64,000 nucleotides of DNA. It comes from an uncultured Clostridia bacterium. Its GTDB lineage: Bacteria > Bacillota > Clostridia > TANB77 > CAG-508. The stretch spans positions 62,001-126,000 of the forward strand of contig CAQIBN010000002.1 in NCBI GenBank assembly GCA_948805675.1, read 5' to 3'. Below the pieces are notes generated by a model, which was given only the letters and a program-made list of their open reading frames with translations, did not search any database and was not told where the DNA came from. Of the stretch, positions 10,358 to 19,645 are shown one piece after another; the stretch's first letter is position 1, and each line of letters starts with the position of its first letter. Position numbers and translations under genes: made by a program.

Positions 10358-10512
10358 GTTCTTCAGGACTTATATATATTAAAAAGTGGCGCTTCGACCC
10401 TGAGTCGTTATTATCACCTCTGTTTATAGTGTGTCTCTACAATATGAATCTGGCTACATACTAAAGCGCCTTAGAGAACAGAACTTTTTAATATATATAA
10501 GTCCTGAAGAAC
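10358..10512. repeat. Large palindrome between rpoB and rpoC
   Basis: A perfect 29-bp inverted repeat (10358-10386 and 10484-10512, GTTCTTCAGG...CCTGAAGAAC) encloses a second nested pair, GGCGCTT (10388-10394) and AAGCGCC (10464-10470), then an apical CGAC/GTCG. The interior is less AT-rich than its surroundings. It could be a MITE, an RNA-processing or attenuation structure in the rpoBC mRNA, or an independent structured RNA. No coding function is supported. Confidence 0.75.
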
Positions 10513-10552
10513 TGGAAACCCAAATCACAAATTATAAACAACAAATCACAAT

Positions 10553-13500
10553 TTATTCATCAATGATATCCTCATCATTTAAGATATTATCTTCAGCTAA
10601 ATCATTATCAAAAATTAATAAATCCTCTTCTTCATCATCTACATCCTCAAATAATAGATTATCAGTATCTAAATCTTCATCTGCCTCTATGTAGTTTTCT
10701 TCTAATTCTGACTCATCAATAACTGTTTCTTCTCCTAACTTTTTGTTAGCTTCTAAATTAAAGTCTATTCCATCATCAATATTTTCTTTTAATTCTAATT
10801 CTTTGTCATCACTAGAATATAATCTTATATCTAATCCTAAAGACTGTAATTCTTTAATTAAAACTTTAAAGCTTTCTGGAACTCCAGGCTCTGGAATATT
10901 CTCACCTTTTACTATTGCTTCATATGTTTTTACTCTTCCTACTACATCATCAGATTTAACTGTTAACATTTCTTGAAGAGTATATGCTGCACCATATGCC
11001 TCTAATGCCCAAACTTCCATCTCACCAAAACGTTGTCCACCAAATTGTGCTTTACCTCCTAGAGGTTGTTGTGTAACTAAAGAGTATGGTCCAGTTGAAC
11101 GAGCATGTATTTTATCATCTACTAAATGGTGTAATTTAAGCATATACATAACACCTACTGTAATTGGATGGTCAAATGCTTCTCCTGTTCTTCCATCATA
11201 TAGAATTGTTTTTCCATCTCTTGAAAGTCCAGCTTCTTCTAGTAAATCTTCAATTTCATTTGATTTAGCACCATCAAATACTGGTGTTGCAACTTTCCAT
11301 CCTAAAGCTCTTGCTGCCATTCCTAAGTGAACTTCTAAAACTTGACCGTAAATTCATACGAGAAGGTACACCAAGTGGATTTAACACTATATCTACAGGT
11401 GTTCCATCTGGCATAAATGGCATATCTTCTTCTGGTAATATTCTTGAAATAACACCTTTGTTACCATGACGTCCAGCCATTTTATCTCCAACAGATATTT
11501 TTCTCTTTGTTGCTATATAACAACGAATAACTTGATTTACTCCAGGTCCTAATTCATCTGAGTTATCTCTTGTAAAGATTTTTACATCTACTATTGTTCC
11601 AGCTTCACCATGTGGTACACGAAGTGATGTATCCCTTACTTCTCTTGCTTTTTCACCAAATATTGCACGAAGTAATCTTTCTTCTGCAGTAAGTTCTGTT
11701 TCTCCTTTTGGAGTTACTTTACCAACCAAGATATCTCCTGGCCTTACTTCTGCACCTATTCTTATAATTCCATTTTCATCTAGGTCTTTTAATCCATCAT
11801 CACCAACATTTGGTATATCACGAGTAATTTCTTCTGGCCCAAGTTTTGTATCACGACATTCACAATCATATTCTTCTATATGTATTGATGTATAAACATC
11901 TTCTTTTACTAATCTTTCACTAATTAATACAGCATCTTCATAGTTGTAACCTTCCCATGTTGTATATGCAATAATAACATTTTTTCCAAGTGCCATCTCT
12001 CCATTTTTTGTTGAAGGTCCATCTGCTAAAATATCACCAGGCTTTACCATCTCTCCTCTAGTTACAACTGGTCTTTGATTTATACATGTTCCGCCATTTG
12101 TTCTTTTAAATTTACGAAGTTTATATGTATCTAATGTATTTTTCTTATTTCTAACTACTACTTCTTCACCAGTCACCTTTTCTACAACACCTTCATTAAT
12201 TGCTGTAACTGTAATTCCTGAATCCTTTGCTGCTCTATATTCAATACCTGTTCCTACAATAGGTGTTTCAACTGTTAAAAGTGGAACTGCTTGACGTTGC
12301 ATGTTTGAACCCATAAGTGAACGTTTAACATCATCATGTTCTACGAAAGGAATCATAGCAGCTGCAACAGATACAAGTTGTCTTGGAGATACATCTACAT
12401 AGTCAACTAATTCTCTATCTACCTCTGTTATTTCTTCTTTATATCTTACTTTTATTCTTTTATTAACAAATCTTCCCTCTTCATCTAATGGTTCTGAAGC
12501 TTGTGCAATAATATGTTTATCTTCTTCATCAGCTGGCATATATTCAATAATATCTGTTAATTTTCCTGTTTCTAAATCTACTTTTCTATATGGTGTTTCA
12601 ATAAATCCATATTCATTGATTGTTGCAAAACAAGAAAGTGCAGATATAAGTCCAATGTTTGGTCCTTCTGGAGATTCTACTGGACATAATCTACCATAAT
12701 GAGTATGGTGAATATCTCTAACTTCAAATCCTGCCCTTTCTCTAGTTAAACCACCAGGCCCTAATGCAGAAATTCTTCTTTTATGTGTAAGTTCAGAAAG
12801 TGGATTTGTTTGATCCATAAATTGTGATAATTGTGAACTACCAAAAAACTCTCTTATTGAAGATGTTATTGGTTTTGTATTAATTAATGTTTGTGGTGTT
12901 ATAACATCTAAATCTTGAATTGTCATTCTTTCACGAACAACTCTTTCAAGTCTTGTTAAACCAATTCTAAATTGATTTTGTAAAAGTTCTCCAACACAAC
13001 GAATACGTCTATTTCCTAAATGGTCTATATCATCTATTTCACCTAATCCATATTCTAAATTTAATAAATAATTAATAGATGCAATTATATCTTCATTAGT
13101 AATATGTCTTGGTAATAATTCTTCAACTCTTTCTTTTAATACTCTATGTAAATCTTTTTCTTCAGTAGTATCTAAAATAGATTTTAGTACTTCATAATTT
13201 ACATATTCTTTAAAATGTAAATCACTTATATCCACATTTGTTACAATTTTGTGGATATTTACTGTTCCATTTCCTATAACTCTTACTTTTTTATCATTTA
13301 CTTCTATATCTACAATATTTAAACCTGTATTTTGTATTTCTTCTGCAACATCTGCATTTATTGTACTTCCTTTTTCTACTAAAACTTCTCCAGTTTCAGG
13401 ATTTATAATATCTTTAGCACTAACTTTTCCAGTAATTCTTGATGCTAAACTTAACTTTTTATTAAATTTATATCTACCTACTTTTGCTAAATCATATCTT

Positions 13501-14285
13501 CTTGAATCAAAAAATAGTCCTGTAAATAAACTTCTTGCAGCCTCTACAGTTGGAAGTTCTCCTGGTCTTAATTTTTTATATATTTCTATTAATGCTTCAT
13601 CAGATGTCTTTACTGTATCTTTTTGAATACTAGCAATTAGTTTTGGTTCTTCTCCAAATAGTTCCAAAATCTGGCTATCTGTTTCTACACCAATTGCTCT
13701 TAATAATGATGTAACTGGTATTTTTCTTGTTCTATCAACTCTAACATAGAAAATATCATTACTATCTGTTTCATATTCAAGCCAAGCCCCACGAATTGGC
13801 ATAACTGTTGATGTATAAATTTTCTTACCTGTTTTATCATAATCACTTGCATAATAACATCCAGGTGAACGAACAAGCTGACTAACTACAACTCTTTCTG
13901 CACCATTAATAACAAATGTTCCACTATCTGTCATTACAGGAAAATCCCCTAGATAAATTTCTTGCTCTTTTATTTCTCCAGTTTCACGATTAATTAATCT
14001 AACCTTTACATGTAATCTAGTTGAATATGTTGCATCTCTTTCTTTAGATTCTTCTACTGTATATTTTGTTTTATCTTCCATATAATAATCGAAAAATTCT
14101 AAGACTAAATTTCCTGTATAATCTATGATTGGAGATACATCTTTTAATACTTCTCCTAATCCTTCCTCTATAAACCAATCATATGAATCTTTTTGAACTT
14201 TAATTAGATTTGGCATTTCAATTGCATCACCGATTTTTGCAAAAGTCTTTCGTATACATTTTTCATGTTTTACATCTTTTACCAA
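10553..14285 (-). CDS. rpoB: RNA polymerase subunit beta, read through a +1 shift at CGG
   Basis: The second-largest RNA polymerase subunit. The zero frame starts at TTG 14285 (AGGGGTGA 6 nt upstream) and covers 979 codons. These include the rifampicin-binding region (SSQLSQFMDQTNPLSELTHK) and the catalytic region up to GVPSRMNL. At CGG (11348-11346) the frame is lost. Skipping C gives GQVLEVHLGMAARALGW and then 264 residues with the conserved GGKAQFGGQRFGEMEVWAL motif and an acidic tail. The joined protein is 1243 aa. Losing either half would be lethal, so the shift must be efficient. The upstream leader carries a possible attenuator. Confidence 0.95.
11346..11348 (-). other. CGG +1 frameshift site in rpoB
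   Basis: Codon 980. Context AAT TTA CGG TCA AGT. Dropping the C gives TTA GGT CAA GTT TTA GAA, i.e. MNLGQVLE, invariant in RpoB. The zero frame runs 23 more codons of unrelated sequence before a stop. Confidence 0.93.
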
Positions 14286-14754
14286 AATAAATCACCCCTA
14301 AAAAAATTTAAGCAGAACTTTAAATATATAAAGATTTAAAATATGAGTCCTTCTTATATTTGAAATTTAGATACAAATAAATGAAGCCTACTGCTTATAT
14401 GACTTCATTTCTTTTGTGTAATTTCTAAATATAATTCCTCTCATTTTTAAATTTACATAACTAAAAATATAACAACAAAAAGGTAAGCTAGCATTTTTAT
14501 ATACTAACATCTTTTTGTTATTATTTAATTTATTACTTAATTATTATTATTTCTATCATATTACTCCTTTAAATATCGAATAATATACATATTTTATTAT
14601 ACATTAATTTTATATAGCTTGTCAATATTTTTTTATTATTTTTGTTGTACTTCCAATAAAAAAATGGTTACTAGTCAGCCTTAATTTCTAAAACGCATAT
14701 AAAATTAGTGCGTAGCCTGTGTATTTATATATTTTTCACATTTTATTAACATTA
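14286..14754. other. rpoB leader/upstream region
   Basis: 469 bp without a gene. It holds the rpoB ribosome binding site and a hairpin at 14474-14529. A weaker AATGAAG/CTTCATT pair lies near 14380-14408. The rplL/rplJ genes that often precede rpoB are not here; the next gene upstream is a sortase. A promoter for rpoB is expected in this region but I cannot place it with confidence. Confidence 0.4.
14474..14529. terminator. Hairpin in rpoB leader: terminator or attenuator
   Basis: AACAAAAAG (14474-14482) pairs with CTTTTTGTT (14521-14529), with further CTAG/CTAA pairing inside. It is followed on the minus strand by a T-rich stretch. It lies about 190 bp upstream of the rpoB start, so it may attenuate rpoBC transcription or terminate the sortase transcript. 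Confidence 0.5.
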
Positions 14755-15465
14755 TTATTGTAGCCTTGCTCTTACAATTAGTCTTTTACTAGATGTATTA
14801 TTACAAGTTATCATAGTTACTATAGATTCAGATGTATTTTTTAGTACTTCAGTTTGTTCTGGATTAATATAGTATTTTTCATAAACAACATATGTATATT
14901 TTTGGCCATATATATTTGTTATTTCAACAATATCTCCTTCTTTTACATTTCTTAATTTTCCAAACATAGTCATATTTCTCATATTATGCCCAGCTAAACA
15001 TAAATTTCCAGTCCCATTTATAGAATTATTGGAAATTTTACATATAGATTTCCACAAAGTATCATCATTTTTATATTCCAAAATTGGATATTCTATATCT
15101 ATTTTGCTAATTTTAATCTTTCCTAACACTGTTGAATTTCCTATTTTTACACTCATATCTAATGGCTTATTTACTGCACTTTGTTGTAATGTATTATTAG
15201 AATCGTTTTTTATCGTTTCTACAACTATTGGTTTTTCTTTATTTTCTTCTATTTTCTTATCTAATTCATTTACTACCTGTGACAAACTTTTATCCATTAC
15301 CTTAGAACTATGAAAATCAAACAATAACATTCCTATAAATATACTTACAGAAAACAGTAATAAAAATTGTAGTATTATTGTGGATTTACTTTTCTTCTGA
15401 TTTTTGTTTATATTATTAGTATTGTTACTTTCTATCTTTTTATCACTATCAACACCTTTTTTCAC
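14755..15465 (-). CDS. Sortase (class D-like transpeptidase)
   Basis: A membrane-anchored cysteine transpeptidase that cleaves LPXTG-like signals and attaches proteins to the wall or builds pili. It has a charged, low-complexity N-terminus, one membrane helix (about residues 31-51) and a catalytic domain with LAGHN (His about 160), TMITC (Cys about 221) and the Arg in KRLIVRARL (about 228). An ATG exists at 15477, but GGAGG lies inside that extension 5 nt before the GTG at 15465, so I start at the GTG. It lies close behind the permease gene. The giant NMPKTG protein at 21612-32633 is a likely substrate. Confidence 0.88.
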   Translation of the reverse strand: MKKGVDSDKKIESNNTNNINKNQKKSKSTIILQFLLLFSVSIFIGMLLFDFHSSKVMDKSLSQVVNELDKKIEENKEKPIVVETIKNDSNNTLQQSAVNKPLDMSVKIGNSTVLGKIKISKIDIEYPILEYKNDDTLWKSICKISNNSINGTGNLCLAGHNMRNMTMFGKLRNVKEGDIVEITNIYGQKYTYVVYEKYYINPEQTEVLKNTSESIVTMITCNNTSSKRLIVRARLQ

Positions 15466-15488
15466 ATTTTCCTCCATATCATATGTAT

Positions 15489-16626
15489 CTAATTAATTTC
15501 TTCTATTGTATTATTTTTTCTATTTTTAAAATTAATAAAGTCTAATAAAACTATTTTTATTACAGCTACAATTGGAACAGCCAAAAACATCCCTAATATT
15601 CCAAAATATGCTCCGTCCAATTGTTACTGCAAATATCACAAGAAGTGGACTTATCTTTAAAGAATCCCCAACAATTTTTGGATTAATTATATTTGCATCA
15701 ATTTGTTGTAATATTATTACAATAATACCCATCCAAATTGCTTGTGAAACTCCTCCTGTTAAAAATGTAATTATAATAGAAATTGTTACTGCTATAATTG
15801 CACCAAAGTATGGAATCATATTAGATAAACCTATTAAAAATCCTAATAAAACTGCATATTTTACACCCATTATACTCATTGCAGTAGATGTTAATATTCC
15901 TACTACTATTGCATCTAATAACTGACTTGCTAAAAATTTTAAAAATATCTCATTTGTTCTATCAAAATATTTATTTATATTATTATAAGTACTATTATTA
16001 AATAATGCTTTTGTTAATTTTTTTATAAACTTAACAATCTCTGTTCTTTCAAGTAATATATAAACAGAAACTATTATTGCAACAAAAAAGTCAAAAACTC
16101 CATTTGCAATATTCATAGCTCCTCTAGCATATTGAGTTAAATTTTCTATGTTTACAAATTGTTTTAAATCTATATTTTTCAATTCATCTGCAATTCCCAT
16201 TACATATTCACTTTTAAATATAGACTCATCTGGTAAACTATTTATTTTCTCCATTGTTAAATTATAATAATTTTGAAAATTATTTACTAAGTCTATTATA
16301 CTTTGAGATATTACTGGAACAATGAATCTTATAACTAGCATTATTATTATTATTGCAATAATATATACTGTAATAACACTTAACAATCTAGCCTTTATTT
16401 TTATAAATTTTATATTTTTATATAAACTCTCTATCTTTCTTGATGGCAAATATAATAAATATGCAATTATTATACCTATAATAAAAGGCATAATAATATT
16501 AAATAAATTTGAAAGCCATTCTTTAATCTCTGTAAAATTATCTAAAGTTTTATATATTATAATAATAGCTAAAGCAAAACTAAACCAATAAACCCATTTT
16601 TTCCATATACTCTTACCATCTTTCAT
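15489..16626 (-). CDS. AI-2E transporter family (UPF0118) permease, read through a +1 shift at CGG
   Basis: An integral membrane protein of the AI-2E/YdbI-like exporter family with about eight membrane helices. Substrate unknown; relatives export autoinducer-2 or act as Na+/H+ exchangers. ATG 16626 with AAGGTGAG upstream. The zero frame reaches ...VTIG, then CGG (15615-15613) breaks it. Skipping C restores the family's hallmark C-terminal motif IGGAYFGILGMFLAVPI. The joined product is 378 aa and ends at TAG 15489, 23 bp before the sortase GTG start, so the two genes are likely one operon. Confidence 0.9.
15613..15615 (-). other. CGG +1 frameshift site in the permease gene
   Basis: Codon 338. 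Context ATT GGA CGG AGC ATA. Dropping C gives GGA GGA GCA TAT, the conserved GGA(Y/L)FG motif. The zero frame reads a further 26 codons of Cys/Asn-rich sequence unlike the family. Confidence 0.92.
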
Positions 16627-16735
16627 CAATACTCACCTTTTTTTCTTTTACACATTTAATACATAAAAATGTACAATAATTATTAACTATTAGAATATAT
16701 AACACAAATCATACTCTGATTTATTAAACATTAAT

Positions 16736-16782
16736 AAAAACAGTAAGTAATTTATTTTAAACAAGAAATACTTACTGTTTTT
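16736..16782. terminator. Bidirectional terminator hairpin
   Basis: AAAAACAGTAAGTA pairs with TACTTACTGTTTTT with T-runs on both strands. It lies between the permease start and the end of the YabE-like gene and probably ends the latter's transcript. Confidence 0.75.
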
Positions 16783-16884
16783 ATTTAATTAGCACATCTT
16801 TTGTATTACAGATGTGTTAAATCTTTAGTTCCTTTTGTACTTAATTCCTGTCTTTTTTGGTAACTTACGTACATTGGCACTTTA

Positions 16885-17889
16885 TTAAAATTCATAAATG
16901 TAACATTCTAGATTTCTTCTACCAAAGCTAATACATTCACTATAAGACCCCATGTAAACATCTATTTTATTATTAGATATCGCTCCACCTCTATCTTGTA
17001 CTACAAACCATCCTCCATTTGGTTTATTAGCAAAATATGGTATATAAATTACTGTTCCTAATTTATATCCACTACCTGCTGCAACTGTATACCAAGGTGA
17101 TGCCATTGCACCTGATGCTGTTCTGCCATAACCTGCTGAACCTGGAGCTTTACCACAAGTAGATGCAGTATATGCTGATGCATTTAAATTTCTAACTTTT
17201 GGTGTTATACCTTCTACCTTTTTTGCAAGTGATGTTTTAGATGTACTTGCTGGATTTGTAGTAGCTGTTCTTCCAACCTGAGATCTAGTTGTAACTTGTT
17301 TTGTTCTAACTTCTACAATTTTATTAACAGGTTCTTTAATAATTTTTGAAGAAATTTCTATTTTTTCAATTTCTTCTTCATTTCTGTATTTAACTTTGTA
17401 AGTTATCTCTTTTATACCATCTTCACCATTTTGAACTATTTTATCTTGTTTAGTTCCTGTACCTGTTGAAACATCTTTTGTTATTGTTTCATATGGTATA
17501 CTAACTTTTTCTGTAATTATTTTTTCTACAATTGAATCATAATTTTGTAGTAATTCTTGAGTTGTAAATTCTTTAGTTTCTTCTGTTGCTATCTCTTGCA
17601 CCTTTTCTTCTGTTTTAGAAATTCTTATTGTTTTATTACTAGATAAATCTGATTCTCCATTAGGTGTACTTTTTTCGTCTGGTAATAAAATAATATGATT
17701 TTCATTTAATATTTCCGAAATCTTTGTTTTTGATGTTAAAACATTCATTTCATATCCATTAGAAAGAATTATTTTAACACTATTTAATTTTGTATTAGTT
17801 GCCATAACACCTACTCCTAAAAGGAATATAATTATTAAACTAATACCTATCACTTTTTTTAGTGATATAGATGCTTTATCATCTTTCTT
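16885..17889 (-). CDS. yabE: YabE-like cell-wall protein: DUF348, G5 and 3D domains
   Basis: A 334-aa secreted or membrane-anchored protein. One N-terminal helix (about 15-35) is followed by a DUF348 ubiquitin-like domain (SVKIILSNGYEMNV), a G5 domain (about 115-200), a Ser/Thr linker and a C-terminal 3D domain (NASAYTASTCG ... VVQDRGGAI ... KIDVYMG) with the three catalytic-type aspartates. Such proteins are lytic transglycosylase-like (Rpf/MltA fold) wall enzymes. ATG 17889 is preceded by AGGAGG at a rather long 12-nt spacing. tatD lies directly upstream, as in the Bacillus yabD-yabE order. Confidence 0.88.
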   Translation of the reverse strand, partial: KKDDKASISLKKVIGISLIIIFLLGVGVMATNTKLNSVKIILSNGYEMNVLTSKTKISEILNENHIILLPDEKSTPNGESDLSSNKTIRISKTEEKVQEIATEETKEFTTQELLQNYDSIVEKIITEKVSIPYETITKDVSTGTGTKQDKIVQNGEDGIKEITYKVKYRNEEEIEKIEISSKIIKEPVNKIVEVRTKQVTTRSQVGRTATTNPASTSKTSLAKKVEGITPKVRNLNASAYTASTCGKAPGSAGYGRTASGAMASPWYTVAAGSGYKLGTVIYIPYFANKPNGGWFVVQDRGGAISNNKIDVYMGSYSECISFGRRNLECYIYEF

Positions 17890-18076
17890 CATAAGAAATA
17901 TGTCCCTCCTTTTAAGCAACACAATTGTATTATAACATTAATATTATAATCTGTCAAATTTAGACAGTAAACATAATATTTTCTTTATTTTTTATATAAA
18001 ATATCATTTTTTAACTTTGTTTAATATTTCTATATATAATATTATATGTTGCTTGTACTACAAATATGACACTTTT

Positions 18077-18859
18077 CTATTTTATACAAAAAAAATTAAT
18101 TGTATTTTTATAACTTAATTTTGATATCTCTAATAAACTCTTATCTTTTTCTTTTGCAATCTTTTCTGCTATATGTTTAAGATTTCTCGAATCATTTCTT
18201 TTTCCTCTATTTGGTTCTGGTGATAGATATGGGCTATCTGTTTCGATAAAAAATTTATCATCTGGAACCATTTTAATAATTTCAGATGCATTTTTAGAAT
18301 TCTTAAAAGTAATAGGTCCTGCAAAAGAAATATAAAATCCAAGATTTAAAGCTTCTTTAACTAATTCCCTATTAAGCATACAACAATGAAAAACACCTTT
18401 TCTATCTACATTATATTTTTTTAATATTTCTAATGTATCATAAACTGCATCTCTACAATGTATAACTATAGGTAAATTTAAATTATTTGCTAAATTTATT
18501 TGTTCTATAAATGCAATCTTTTGAAACTCTTTATTTTCTTTATTCCAATAATAATCTAATCCTATTTCACCAATAGCTACACACTTATTATTTAAACTTA
18601 AATCTTTTAGTTCATTTAATTGTATCTTAAACTGTGTTTCATCCTCTGGAATATCATTTGGAGATATTCCACATGTTGCATATATAAATTCGTAATCATT
18701 TGCTAAATTAATTGCATATTTAGAAGACTCTAAATTATATCCTGCACTAATTATTTTAGTTACTCCTTCATTATATATTTCACTTATCACCTTTTCTCTA
18801 TCTTCATCAAACTTACAATCATCATAATGTGCATGTGAATCAAAATATTGTATCTTCAT
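18077..18859 (-). CDS. tatD: TatD family metal-dependent deoxyribonuclease
   Basis: A 260-aa TIM-barrel hydrolase. It starts with the metal-binding FDSHAHYDD, and has GEIGLDYYW, PIVIHCRDA, GVFHCC and FIETDSPYLSP, the full TatD motif set. The frame continues upstream into the inverted-repeat element, but AGGAG lies 8 nt before ATG 18859, so the upstream part (a Pro/Cys-rich translation of the repeat) is not coding. yabE follows downstream. Confidence 0.95.
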   Translation of the reverse strand: MKIQYFDSHAHYDDCKFDEDREKVISEIYNEGVTKIISAGYNLESSKYAINLANDYEFIYATCGISPNDIPEDETQFKIQLNELKDLSLNNKCVAIGEIGLDYYWNKENKEFQKIAFIEQINLANNLNLPIVIHCRDAVYDTLEILKKYNVDRKGVFHCCMLNRELVKEALNLGFYISFAGPITFKNSKNASEIIKMVPDDKFFIETDSPYLSPEPNRGKRNDSRNLKHIAEKIAKEKDKSLLEISKLSYKNTINFFCIK

Positions 18860-18874
18860 ATTATATCTCCTCTT

Positions 18875-19157
18875 GAACATTTGAACATTGGGTGAACATT
18901 GGGGACGGGGTTCAGTGTTCAAAATCTGTGAACACTGGGGACAGGGTTGAGTATTCAAATAGCTAAAAATTTCCTTTATTTTTATTTTTTGTATACTAAA
19001 TTATAAATGTATCTATAGCTCTCTATCCATTATAGCCTTTGTTCTATTATATTACCCCTGTCCCTAATGTTCATATCTATTGAACACTGAACCCCGTCCC
19101 CAATGTTCGTATCTATTGAACACTGAACCCCGTCCCCAATGTTCGTTCGCACAATGT
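18875..19157. repeat. Inverted-repeat element, copy 2 (GGGGACGGGGTT family)
   Basis: The left side has GAACATTGGGGACGGGG leading into TTCAGTGTTC (18893-18920) and a GAACACTGGGGACAGGG unit. The right side has inverse units ACCCCGTCCCCAATGTTC twice in tandem (about 19080-19145). The AT-rich centre is about 18960-19055. It resembles 277-560. Its right end reaches the acpS stop codon, which falls in a TGTTCACTT repeat end. No transposase is present. Confidence 0.7.
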
Positions 19158-19536
19158 TCACTTGGTCAAAATTGTAACACTAGCTATAGCATACTCTTTA
19201 ATATGCGAAATGCTTATGTCTTTATCTATTATATTTATCATCTTTTCTGGTTTATTTATATAAAAAGTAGGCCTTCCGCTCTTCATCATTTTTAATTTCT
19301 ATGTCAGTCCATGTTATATCATACTTTGATTTAAGACTACTAGATATTGCTTTAAATATTGCCTCTTTCCCTGCAAATCTTGCTGCAAAATGTTGATATT
19401 TCATATTGTTTTTTGAATTGCAATATTTGATTTCGTAATCTGTAAATACTCTTTTCAAAAATTTCTGTCCTAAACTATTAATTGATTCTTTTATTCTATT
19501 TACCTCTATTATATCTATTCCTGTCCTTATATGCAT
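19158..19536 (-). CDS. acpS: Holo-[acyl-carrier-protein] synthase AcpS, read through a +1 shift at CGG
   Basis: Transfers 4'-phosphopantetheine from CoA to acyl carrier protein. The N-terminal GIDIIEVNRI (metal-binding Asp) and FAGKEAIFKA are present. After 86 codons CGG (19278-19276) breaks the frame. Skipping C gives GRPTFYINKPEK and the conserved ISISHIKEYAIASV ending. The joined product is 125 aa, the normal AcpS size, and ends at TGA 19158. Without the shift the protein would lose the ISHxxxYA motif. The end of the gene lies inside the outermost unit of the inverted-repeat element. Confidence 0.92.
19276..19278 (-). other. CGG +1 frameshift site in acpS
   Basis: Codon 87. Context GAA GAG CGG AAG GCC. 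Dropping C gives GAG GGA AGG CCT. The zero frame reads 7 more codons, then TAA. Confidence 0.9.
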
Positions 19537-19594
19537 TATACTTCTGTATGATTTTTATTAATCATACTTACACTCCTTTCTTTTATACATTTAA

Positions 19595-19635
19595 TTTTAT
19601 AAGGTTCAAATATAATATATTTGAACCTTATAAAA
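19595..19635. terminator. Bidirectional terminator hairpin
   Basis: TTTTATAAGGTTCAAATAT pairs with ATATTTGAACCTTATAAAA with almost no loop. It lies 10 bp beyond the stop of the WG-repeat gene. Confidence 0.8.
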
Positions 19636-19645
19636 TCATGTTTTA

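Noticed and set aside
10358..10512. Retron msr/msd or group II intron in the rpoB-rpoC spacer
   Set aside because: The nested inverted repeats are suggestive, but there is no reverse transcriptase nearby and no intron domain V-like sequence was seen.
10431..10694. Plus-strand open frame of 87 codons across the palindrome and rpoB end
   Set aside because: It overlaps the coding end of rpoB in antisense, is Ser-rich because it mirrors the acidic tail, and has no ribosome binding site.
18860..18958. N-terminal extension of TatD with Pro/Cys-rich sequence
   Set aside because: It translates the inverted-repeat element; a good ribosome binding site and the conserved start of TatD lie at 18859.
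277..19157. CRISPR array for the GGGGACGGGG repeats
   Set aside because: Units are inverted and unevenly spaced, without regular spacers, and no cas gene is present.
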